From assembly GCF_000422405.1 (NCBI RefSeq), contig NZ_AULS01000001.1:434001-498000 (forward strand): a DNA stretch of 64,000 bases. The letters run 5' to 3'. The notes below the pieces were generated by a model, which saw only the letters and a program-made list of their open reading frames with translations, searched no databases and was not told the DNA's origin. Position 1 is the stretch's first letter. Each line of letters begins with the position of its first letter. Below, one piece after another: positions 57,756 through 64,000 of this stretch. The DNA is from Microbacterium luticocti DSM 19459 (lineage in GTDB: Bacteria; Actinomycetota; Actinomycetes; Actinomycetales; Microbacteriaceae). A program made the translations under genes and the position numbers.

Positions 57756-59190
57756 CGCCCGCCTTCTGTGCGGACCGTGCGCGCGCAGCGACGTCAGCCG
57801 CCTTCGTGCCCGGTCGGTTCTTCTCGACCCACCCCTCGATGTTGCGCTGGGGTGCCACGCTCAAGGCCAGGGCTCCGGCGGGCACATCCTTTCGGACGAC
57901 GGCACCCGCCCCGGTCTTCGCGCCATCTCCGATCCTAACCGGCGCGACGAACACGTTGTGTGAGCCGGTGTGCACCTCGTCGCCGATCTCGGTGCGGTGC
58001 TTGGTGAGATCGTCGTAGTTGGCGGTGATGGCGCCCGCGCCCAGGTTCACGCCGCGCCCGATCGTGGTGTCGCCGATGTACGACAGGTGCGGCACCTTGC
58101 TGCCGGCGCCGATGGTCGCGTTCTTGGTCTCAACGAACGTGCCGATCTTGCCGCCGTCGGCCAGCTGCGTGCCCGGCCGCAGGTAGGCGAACGGGCCGAC
58201 GTTCGCGTCGGCGCCGATCACGGCGAGGGTGGCGTCGGTGCGGCGCACGACCGCGCGCTCCCCCACCTCGCAGTCCACGAGGCTGGTGTCGGGTCCGACG
58301 ACGGCGCCTTCGGCGACGGTGGTGGCCCGCAGGATGTGCGTGTTCGGCAGGACGGTGACATCGGGCGCGAGCGTGGCGGTCACGTCGATCCAGGTGGTGG
58401 CGGGATCCATGATCGTGGCGCCGTCCAGCTGCCAGCGCCGCACGGTGCGTGCGTTGAGCACGCGCGCCGCCTCGGACAGTTGCACCCGGTCGTTGACGCC
58501 CAGCGCGGCCGCGGCATCCGGCGCCGGCAGCGCCTGCACCGGTTCGTGCCGCGCACACAGCAGGGCGACCACGTCGGTGAGGTACATCTCGCCCTGTGCG
58601 TTGTCGGTGCCGACCGCGGGCAGCTCGGCGCGCAGCGCGTCGATGCGGAACACGTACACGCCGGCGTTGATCTCGCAGATGGCGGCCTCGTGCGCGGCGG
58701 CGTCCTTCTGCTCGACGATCCGCTGCACCCCGCCGTCGGCGCCGCGCACCACCCGGCCGTAGCCGTGCGGGTCGTCGACGGTGGCGCTGAGCACCGTGGC
58801 CGCGGCGCCGCTGCCGCGGTGGGCGTTCAGCAGCTCGGCGAGGGTGCTCGCCTCCAGCAGCGGCACATCGCCCGAAAGCACCAGCACGTCGCCGCCGAAA
58901 CCTGCCAGCGCCTCGAGGGCCTGCTGCACGGCCCGGCCGGTGCCCGGGGTCTCGTCCTGGTCGACGATGCGCGCCGTGGGTGAGGCATCCGTCACCTCGG
59001 CGACCACGAGGTCGCGTTCGTGCCGCACCACCACGACCGTGTCGGCCGGGTGCAGACGGGCAGCCGTGTCGAGCACATGCCCGACCAGCGAGCGCCCGCC
59101 GATGCGGTGCAGCACCTTCGGCAGCGACGATTTCATGCGCGTGCCCTGGCCGGCCGCGAGGATGACGATGGCGAGCTGGTTGTCTGTCAT
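57730..59190 (-). CDS. glmU: Bifunctional N-acetylglucosamine-1-phosphate uridyltransferase/glucosamine-1-phosphate acetyltransferase
   Basis: Makes UDP-GlcNAc for peptidoglycan. The 486-residue protein has the uridyltransferase signature IVILAAGQGTRMKSSLPKVL, LSGDVPLLEASTLAELLNAH, and the left-handed beta-helix acetyltransferase domain (AVIGADANVGPFAYLRPGTQ, GTFVETKNATIGAGSKVPHL, GRGVNLGAGAITANYDDLTK). The start must be ATG 59190, because the nucleotide-binding loop begins ten residues later. That ATG lies one base beyond the tRNA-Gln discriminator, so GGCGGAG in the tRNA acceptor is its only ribosome-site-like sequence. Confidence 0.97.
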   Translation of the reverse strand: MTDNQLAIVILAAGQGTRMKSSLPKVLHRIGGRSLVGHVLDTAARLHPADTVVVVRHERDLVVAEVTDASPTARIVDQDETPGTGRAVQQALEALAGFGGDVLVLSGDVPLLEASTLAELLNAHRGSGAAATVLSATVDDPHGYGRVVRGADGGVQRIVEQKDAAAHEAAICEINAGVYVFRIDALRAELPAVGTDNAQGEMYLTDVVALLCARHEPVQALPAPDAAAALGVNDRVQLSEAARVLNARTVRRWQLDGATIMDPATTWIDVTATLAPDVTVLPNTHILRATTVAEGAVVGPDTSLVDCEVGERAVVRRTDATLAVIGADANVGPFAYLRPGTQLADGGKIGTFVETKNATIGAGSKVPHLSYIGDTTIGRGVNLGAGAITANYDDLTKHRTEIGDEVHTGSHNVFVAPVRIGDGAKTGAGAVVRKDVPAGALALSVAPQRNIEGWVEKNRPGTKAADVAARARSAQKAGDEPQGQEG

Positions 59191-59191
59191 G

Positions 59192-59263
59192 CTCCGCCGC
59201 CAGGACTCGAACCTAGACCTCACAGCTCCAAAGGCTGTCGTGCTGCCATTACACCACGGCGGA
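59192..59263 (-). tRNA. tRNA-Gln (TTG)
   Basis: Cloverleaf with acceptor TCCGCCG/CGGCGGA, D arm with GTGTAATGGCAGCAC, anticodon stem CAGCC-type with loop CTTTGGA giving anticodon TTG, T arm TAGG-TTCGAGT-CCTG region and discriminator G. CCA is not encoded. One base separates the discriminator from the glmU ATG on the same strand, so tRNA and mRNA must come from one precursor or from overlapping ones. Confidence 0.95.
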
Positions 59264-59321
59264 CCGCCGCATCCGCGGCCCGATCAAGTCTGCCAGATCG
59301 CGCCGGGCACGCCGACTGGCC

Positions 59322-59327
59322 GATAAT
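59322..59327 (+). promoter_or_regulatory. -10 hexamer GATAAT of the MarR gene
   Basis: GATAAT ends six bases before GTG 59334. It is divergent from the tRNA-Gln/glmU unit. Confidence 0.6.
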
Positions 59328-59333
59328 GAGGTC

Positions 59334-59831
59334 GTGACCGCCCCCACCGACGAAGTCGACCGTATCGTCCGGGCGTGGGTCTCGCAGCGTCCCGATCTGG
59401 ACTTCTCGCCGCTGGAGGTGCTCTCGCGCGTGGACCGGCTCTCGCGGCACCTGGACCGCGCCCGTCGCGAAGCATTCCGGCGCAGCGAGCTGGAGCCGTG
59501 GGAGTGGGATGTGCTCTCGGCACTGCGGCGGGCCGGCGAGCCGTTCCGGCTGACCCCGAAGCAGCTGCTGCAGCAGACCCTGGTCTCCAGCGGCACCATG
59601 ACGAACCGCATCGACCGGCTCGTCGGGCGCCGGCTCGTGCACCGGGAGGCGGATCCGGCGGATGGGCGCAGCATCCTGGTCGTGCTCACCGGCGACGGCA
59701 AGACGCGGGTGGATGCCGCGATCACGCGCCTGGTGGATGCCGAGGCGACCCTGCTGTCGGGCCTGAGCCGCACCGACCGAGAACGGCTGGCGGGGCTGCT
59801 GCGCAAGCTCAGCCTCGGCTTCGACACCTGA
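59334..59831 (+). CDS. MarR-family transcriptional regulator
   Basis: A 165-residue winged-helix regulator: dimerisation helices at both ends and a central DNA-binding domain with LEPWEWDVLSALRRAGEPFR, KQLLQQTLVSSGTMTNRIDR, and the wing VHREADPADGRSILVVLTGD. The C-terminal helix (LSRTDRERLAGLLRKLSL) completes the dimer. The ligand is unknown; the convergent flavin-reductase-like gene is the nearest candidate partner. The GTG start follows GATAAT at leaderless spacing. Confidence 0.93.
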   Translation: MTAPTDEVDRIVRAWVSQRPDLDFSPLEVLSRVDRLSRHLDRARREAFRRSELEPWEWDVLSALRRAGEPFRLTPKQLLQQTLVSSGTMTNRIDRLVGRRLVHREADPADGRSILVVLTGDGKTRVDAAITRLVDAEATLLSGLSRTDRERLAGLLRKLSLGFDT

Positions 59832-59904
59832 CTGCGGTGCCGCCGGCGGCGCGGCGGCGCGTAACCGACGGCGCGCCGCGGCGGGCGATGGCGGATCAGG
59901 CGCG

Positions 59905-60525
59905 TCAGTCGATGACCGGCGGATGCTCGGCGATCCGGCTCGAGGGCAGCCACCCGGCCTCGGCGCCCCGGTCGAAGAAGTGACGGAACGCGTACACCAG
60001 CGGATGCCAGGCGCGCGGGTCGATCTCGCCGGTGCCGTCCTGCACGATCGCCTCGTCGGCGTGCACGCGCACCACCTCGGCCTCGACCATGAAGTACGAC
60101 CGGTCCAGTCCCGGGGTCATGCGCCGCACCATGGCCTCGAACTGCAGCGCGCATTCGCGCACCCGCGGGGCGTCGACGAGGTCGGAGCGCTGCGGCGTGA
60201 GCCGGGCGGCGGCGAACTTGTCGTGCTCGTAGGTGTACCGGTCGCGCTTGGCCTCGGGCACCGGGCTGCGCCCGGTCAGGTGCGACAGCCGCACCAGCGC
60301 GGGCCACAGCGGCGCCGATGGATAATTCACGGTGATGCCGGCACGCGCGGCCATGTTCAGCGCGGTCTGACCGTCGGCCTCGATTCCCAGGCACAGCATC
60401 CGTCCCAGCGCCCACGACGACGAGGCGGGCGCGAGGTTCGGCGACCCGTCGGCGTTCGTCGAGGCCACCAGCAGGGCGGGCGTTCCGACGTAGAGGACGT
60501 GCGGGTTCGCGACGACGTGTGCCAT
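59905..60525 (-). CDS. Flavin-reductase-like split-barrel protein
   Basis: A 206-residue protein of the flavin reductase-like/FMN-binding split barrel superfamily: LYVGTPALLVASTNADGSPN, LAPASSSWALGRMLCLGIEA, NMAARAGITVNYPSAPLWPA and a C-terminal FMVEAEVVRVHADEAIVQDG. Such proteins use FMN to reduce or bind small molecules; the substrate is unknown. The ATG lies six bases after TACGTT, a probable leaderless promoter. It is divergent from the zinc-ribbon gene at 60588 with 62 bases between. Confidence 0.85.
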   Translation of the reverse strand: MAHVVANPHVLYVGTPALLVASTNADGSPNLAPASSSWALGRMLCLGIEADGQTALNMAARAGITVNYPSAPLWPALVRLSHLTGRSPVPEAKRDRYTYEHDKFAAARLTPQRSDLVDAPRVRECALQFEAMVRRMTPGLDRSYFMVEAEVVRVHADEAIVQDGTGEIDPRAWHPLVYAFRHFFDRGAEAGWLPSSRIAEHPPVID

Positions 60526-60531
60526 GGCCCG

Positions 60532-60537
60532 AACGTA
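60532..60537 (-). promoter_or_regulatory. -10 hexamer TACGTT of the flavin-reductase-like gene
   Basis: TACGTT on the minus strand ends six bases before ATG 60525. Confidence 0.55.
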
Positions 60538-60587
60538 TCAGCCGGCGCACCGGACCTGACGCGAGATGACGGGGGCATGATGGGAGC

Positions 60588-60770
60588 ATGACCGATGATG
60601 CGTGGATGCCGCAGCCGGAGGCATCCGTCGACGGCACGCCCGCCGAGCCCGCAGGCGACGCCGCCTGCTGGCTGCCGAGCCTGTGCGCCGAGTGCGGCGC
60701 GTTCATCGAGGGCCCGCCGGGCACCGCGTGCTGGCGGTGCGGCGGCACCCGTCGCGAGGGCGACGACTGA
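60588..60770 (+). CDS. Small zinc-ribbon-like protein
   Basis: A 60-residue protein with an acidic, Pro/Ala-rich first half and four Cys as two pairs: CAECGAF and CWRCGGT, spaced 14 residues apart, plus one earlier Cys in AACWL. This fits a rubredoxin-like or zinc-ribbon knuckle pair. No family is recognised. The ATG has GGGAG close upstream. The ABC-F gene starts 23 bases after its stop. Confidence 0.7.
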   Translation: MTDDAWMPQPEASVDGTPAEPAGDAACWLPSLCAECGAFIEGPPGTACWRCGGTRREGDD

Positions 60771-60777
60771 CCTGCCC

Positions 60778-60783
60778 TAGCCT
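60778..60783 (+). promoter_or_regulatory. Probable -10 hexamer TAGCCT of the ABC-F gene
   Basis: TAGCCT ends nine bases before ATG 60793. The transcript would have at most about three leader bases, and no ribosome site is present. Confidence 0.45.
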
Positions 60784-60792
60784 GGAACGGTT

Positions 60793-62628
60793 ATGGCACA
60801 TCTTCTCGGGGCCCAGGCCCTGCACCTGGAATACCCGACCCGGGTCGTGTTCGACGAGGTGTCGCTGGGCGTGGACGCCGGCGACCGCATCGGCATCGTC
60901 GGCCGCAACGGCGACGGCAAGTCGAGCCTGCTCGCGATGCTGACCGGCCGGCTCGAGCCCGATTCCGGGCAGGTCACGATGCGCGGCGGGCTGCGCATCG
61001 GCGTGCTCGAGCAGCATGACGCCCTGGACGACGACGACACCGTCGGCCACGCGATCGTCGGCGACGCGCCCGAGCACGTGTGGGCGGGCGAGCCCCGCGT
61101 GCGCGACGTGCTGGCGGGGCTGGTGACCGACCTGCCGTGGGACGGCCGGATCGGGACGCTGTCGGGCGGGCAGCGACGCCGGGTCGCACTGGCTGCACTG
61201 CTCGCGCAGGACCTCGACGTGATCGCCCTGGACGAGCCCACCAACCACCTCGATGTGGAAGGCATCGCCTGGCTGGCGCGGCACGTGAAGACACGGTGGA
61301 CCGCGGGCACCGGGGCACTGCTGGTGGTCACGCACGACCGGTGGTTCCTCGACGAGGTGTGCACCGACACCTGGGAGGTGCACGACCGGACGGTCGAGCC
61401 GTTCGAGGGCGGGTACGCCGCGTACATCCTGCAGCGCGTGGAGCGCGACCGGCAGGCGGCGGCGATCGAGGCACGCCGGCAGAACCTCGCCCGTCGCGAG
61501 CTGGCGTGGCTGCGCCGGGGCGCGCCGGCACGCACCTCGAAGCCGAAGTTCCGCATCGACGCGGCGAACGCACTGATCGCCGACGTCCCGCCACTGCGCG
61601 ACGAGGTGGCGCTGCGCGCGCTGGCCACCGCACGCCTGGGCAAGGACGTCGTCGATCTGCTCGAGGCATCCGTCGCCTACCCCGACCCCGACACCGGCAC
61701 GCCGCACGAGGTGCTGCACCGGGTCGAGTGGCGCATCGCACCCGGGGAGCGCACCGGCATCCTCGGGGTCAACGGCGCCGGCAAATCGACGCTGCTGGGC
61801 CTGGTGGCCGGCACTGTGGCGCCTACCGGCGGACGTGTGAAGCGCGGCAAGACCGTGCAGGTCGCGACCCTGTCACAGCGGATGGACGAGCTGACCGAAC
61901 ACCTCGACAAGCCGGTGCGGATCGTGCTCGACAAGCTCCGCACCACGTACACGTTCGGCACCGGGTCGAAGGCGGCCGAGTTGACGCCGGGGCAGCTGCT
62001 GGAACGGATGGGGTTCTCGTCGGCGCAGCTGTCGACGCCGGTGAAGGACCTGTCGGGCGGGCAGAAGCGGCGGTTGCAGCTGCTGCTCGTCCTGCTGAGC
62101 CAACCGAACGTGCTCATCCTGGACGAGCCGACGAACGACCTCGACACCGACATGCTCGCGGCGATGGAGGAACTGCTCGACTCGTGGCCGGGGACGCTCC
62201 TGGTGGTCTCGCACGACCGGTACTTCGTGGAACGGGTCACCGACCAGCAGTACGGGATTCTCGCCGGTGCCGACGGTGCCGGGCGGTTGCGTCACCTGCC
62301 GGGCGGCGTCGACGAGTACCTGAAGCTCCGCGCGGCGCTCCCCGTCCTCGAGCGGGCGAAACCGGGTGACTCGTCCGGGAGTGCCCCGGTCCGCGAGCCT
62401 GACGGGCTCTCGGGTGCCGACCGGCGCGCCGCGCAGAAGGAACTGTCGGCGATCGACCGGCGCTTGCAGAAGCTGCAGGGCGAGATCGGGCGACTCGACG
62501 ATCGGCTGGCCGCCGCGCACGACGACTACACCGCACTGCTCGCCCTGCAGCGCGATCGGGACGCACTGACCGACGAGACGGCCCGGCTCGAGGAGCGCTG
62601 GCTGGAGCTCTCCGAGCAGTTGGAGTGA
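60793..62628 (+). CDS. ABC-F family ATP-binding protein
   Basis: A soluble twin-ATPase of the ABC-F class, which act on ribosomes. The 611-residue protein has two nucleotide domains: Walker A GIVGRNGDGKSSLLA (about 35) and signature TLSGGQRRRVALAALL, with VIALDEPTNHLDV; then Walker A GILGVNGAGKSTLLGLVAG (about 320), signature LSGGQKRRLQLLLVLLS and LILDEPTNDLDT. A charged inter-domain linker and a C-terminal coiled coil (RRLQKLQGEIGRLDDRLA) are present, as in Uup/EttA-type proteins. No membrane domain is nearby. Whether it is a resistance or housekeeping factor cannot be told. Confidence 0.94.
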   Translation: MAHLLGAQALHLEYPTRVVFDEVSLGVDAGDRIGIVGRNGDGKSSLLAMLTGRLEPDSGQVTMRGGLRIGVLEQHDALDDDDTVGHAIVGDAPEHVWAGEPRVRDVLAGLVTDLPWDGRIGTLSGGQRRRVALAALLAQDLDVIALDEPTNHLDVEGIAWLARHVKTRWTAGTGALLVVTHDRWFLDEVCTDTWEVHDRTVEPFEGGYAAYILQRVERDRQAAAIEARRQNLARRELAWLRRGAPARTSKPKFRIDAANALIADVPPLRDEVALRALATARLGKDVVDLLEASVAYPDPDTGTPHEVLHRVEWRIAPGERTGILGVNGAGKSTLLGLVAGTVAPTGGRVKRGKTVQVATLSQRMDELTEHLDKPVRIVLDKLRTTYTFGTGSKAAELTPGQLLERMGFSSAQLSTPVKDLSGGQKRRLQLLLVLLSQPNVLILDEPTNDLDTDMLAAMEELLDSWPGTLLVVSHDRYFVERVTDQQYGILAGADGAGRLRHLPGGVDEYLKLRAALPVLERAKPGDSSGSAPVREPDGLSGADRRAAQKELSAIDRRLQKLQGEIGRLDDRLAAAHDDYTALLALQRDRDALTDETARLEERWLELSEQLE

Positions 62629-62689
62629 GCGGTCAGATCGGCCGGACGTCGCAGTAGCGCCGCGCCGCGCGCGCGAGTCGGTGGTCGCC

Positions 62690-62845
62690 TCAGTCACGAT
62701 CCTCTCGCCCTTCGTGCACGAGACGCACGATCTCGTCGGGGTCGAGCGCGTCGCCGTGCGCACGCGACGCCGCGCCGATCTCGGCGTTGGAGCGGTACCG
62801 CACGAGCTGCGTGAGCTCGCGGGCCACGAAGTCGGACGGGGTCAT
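62690..62845 (-). CDS. Putative 51-residue protein
   Basis: A short frame starting at ATG 62845 and ending in TGA, between the ABC-F gene and the transporter operon. The product (MTPSDFVARELTQLVRYRSN then helical Ala/Glu/Asp-rich sequence ending LVHEGREDRD) looks like a folded helical peptide. The ribosome site is weak (GGACGG). It lies 22 bases after the substrate-binding protein stop on the same strand. No family recognised. Confidence 0.5.
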   Translation of the reverse strand: MTPSDFVARELTQLVRYRSNAEIGAASRAHGDALDPDEIVRLVHEGREDRD

Positions 62846-62867
62846 CCGTCCGGAATCTGTGGATGAC

Positions 62868-63776
62868 CTATTTCAGCCCGTTGTCGGCGAGGAACTTCTT
62901 GGCGATGTCGGCGGCGGACTTCTGGTCGACGGTGTTCTGCACGTTCATGTCGACCAGGGCCTCCGGGGTGAGCTTGGCCTGCACGGCGTTGATCACGTCG
63001 GCGACCTTGGCCTCGACATCCTTGTTCACCACCGGCACCACGTTGGATGCGAGGATCATGCCCTTCGGGTCCTGCAGCACGACGAGGTCCTTCGTCTTGA
63101 TCTCGGGCTGCGAGGTGTAGATGTCGGCCACGTTCACGGTGCCGGCAAGCAGGTCCTCCAACGTGGTGTCACCGGTGCCCTTGAACCCGATGTCGATGCC
63201 GTAGACCTTCTTCAGCCCCTTCGGGCCGTACGGGCGATCGGCCAGCTCCGCGTTTCCGCCGAGCACGAGCGGCTCGGTGACGTTCGCGAGATCGGCGATC
63301 GAGACGAGGTGGTATTTGTCGGCGAACGCCTTGGTGACCGTGTACGAGTCCTGGTCGGTGGCGGTCGCTTTGTCGAGCACGGTGAGCCCGGCGGGCATCG
63401 CCTTCTGCAGTGCCGCGTAGACGTCATCGGGCGTGGTGGCGGTGGCGGTCTTGTCGAGCCACTGCAGCAGGTTGCCGGTGTACTCCGGGAACACCTGCAC
63501 CTCGCCGTCCTCGATCGCCTTCATGTAGGCATCCCGCTGGCCGATGTTGAACTTGCGCTGCACCTTCAGTCCGGCGCCCTCGAGCGCCTGCGCGTAGGTC
63601 TCGGCGATGATCTCGTTGGACGGATAGCTCTGCGAGCCCACGACGATCGCGGACGAATCCCCGCTGCTGCCGCCGGACGGCTTGTCGAGGGGGTTGCTCG
63701 ACGCGCAGCCGCCGAGGGCCAGCGCCGCACCGACGATCGCGGCAGCGACGGCGATGGTCTTCTTCGCGGTGATCAT
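62868..63776 (-). CDS. Osmoprotectant (glycine betaine/choline) ABC transporter substrate-binding lipoprotein
   Basis: A 302-residue OpuBC/ProX-type binding protein. The signal peptide ends with lipobox LGGC (Cys24), followed by a Ser/Gly linker. The mature domain has AIVVGSQSYPSNEIIAETYA, VQVFPEYTGNLLQWLDKTAT and the hinge strands typical of quaternary-amine-binding proteins. It delivers compatible solutes to a membrane permease whose end is seen upstream. The ATG has AAGGAGA at six bases; an in-frame ATG at 63848 lacks this. ATPase and other permease genes are outside the window. Confidence 0.9.
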   Translation of the reverse strand: MITAKKTIAVAAAIVGAALALGGCASSNPLDKPSGGSSGDSSAIVVGSQSYPSNEIIAETYAQALEGAGLKVQRKFNIGQRDAYMKAIEDGEVQVFPEYTGNLLQWLDKTATATTPDDVYAALQKAMPAGLTVLDKATATDQDSYTVTKAFADKYHLVSIADLANVTEPLVLGGNAELADRPYGPKGLKKVYGIDIGFKGTGDTTLEDLLAGTVNVADIYTSQPEIKTKDLVVLQDPKGMILASNVVPVVNKDVEAKVADVINAVQAKLTPEALVDMNVQNTVDQKSAADIAKKFLADNGLK

Positions 63777-63794
63777 GGTGCTTCTCCTTCTGTT

Positions 63795-63829
63795 GGGGAC
63801 TGTCGGGGTTCTGTGGGGACTGTCGGGGT
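63795..63829. repeat. Short direct repeat before the binding-protein gene
   Basis: GGGGACTGTCGGGGT occurs at 63795-63809 and 63815-63829, between the permease stop and the binding-protein start. Confidence 0.7.
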
Positions 63830-63844
63830 CGGGTTGGGTCGGTC

Positions 63845-64000
63845 TCATGCGGTCTGCGGTTCGGGGGCGGGATGCCGCGGCCGCGCGGGACGCGCCCGCA
63901 CGCCCCGTGGCACCACGACACGCTGCAACAGCGCGAACAGCCCGTCGAGCACCAGTGCCAGCGCCGCGACGAGCAGGGCCCCTGCCAGCACCATGTCGAA
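63845..64000 (-). CDS. ABC transporter permease, C-terminal end (osmoprotectant type)
   Basis: The last 51 residues of a membrane protein enter from the right edge. The end of one helix (MVLAGALLVAALALVLDGLF) and a basic tail (LQRVVVPRGVRARPARPRH) are seen. The pattern and the binding protein 68 bases downstream match the OpuBB/ProW-type permease end. The rest is outside the window. Confidence 0.7.
   Translation of the reverse strand, partial: FDMVLAGALLVAALALVLDGLFALLQRVVVPRGVRARPARPRHPAPEPQTA

Overview
The window is about 70% GC, with dense gene packing, frequent GTG starts, ATGA/GTGA stop-start overlaps and a Microbacteriaceae-like gene set; the best guess is a Microbacterium or close relative (inferred from proteins and gene order, not from a 16S gene). 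No phage, insertion sequence, CRISPR array, rRNA operon or replication origin was seen. No stretch above 300 bases lacks a gene. The sequence reads as a stable chromosomal core with small accessory inserts.

Region 1 (1-17.4 kb) resembles the actinobacterial block that in Mycobacterium tuberculosis runs from lytB2/ispH to greA: ispH, xseA-xseB, a DUF4245 protein, beta-carbonic anhydrase, fumC, a two-component system, a His-rich anchored protein, PIN-PhoH, a PLP enzyme, a cis-prenyltransferase, a hemolysin III-type protein, a small membrane protein, a DUF4307 protein and greA. The mycothiol amidase gene mca, expected between the last three, is absent. Threonine ammonia-lyase and an AI-2E-type transporter follow.

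Region 2 (17.4-29.7 kb) is more accessory: HtpX and LemA, an FAD lactone oxidase coupled to an alanine-racemase-fold enzyme, a secreted M4 metalloprotease divergent from a LuxR-type regulator, an AidB-like acyl-CoA dehydrogenase, an odd class I tRNA with a UAA anticodon, and a type II NADH dehydrogenase with a Lys/Ala-rich tail.

Region 3 (29.7-59.3 kb) follows the second conserved actinobacterial block (DUF501-divIC/ftsB-eno-mazG-mfd-pth-rplY-prs-glmU), opened by inserts: an S8 protease, a GntR-DUF1648-CPBP operon, hisS, nhaA, ppc, gdhA, a gamma-carbonic-anhydrase-like protein, gnd, and a second two-component system beside a membrane flavin reductase. A tRNA-Gln gene lies one base upstream of glmU.

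Region 4 (59.3-64 kb) holds a MarR regulator, a flavin-reductase-like protein, a small zinc-ribbon protein, an ABC-F ATPase and the start of an osmoprotectant ABC transporter operon.

The most systematic signal is promoter architecture. At least fifteen genes have a TANNNT (or GATAAT) hexamer ending exactly 6 or 7 bases before an ATG/GTG, as expected for leaderless mRNAs. The most unusual single items are the class I tRNA with a UAA anticodon, the tRNA-Gln/glmU junction, and a GntR operator laid over its own leaderless promoter.
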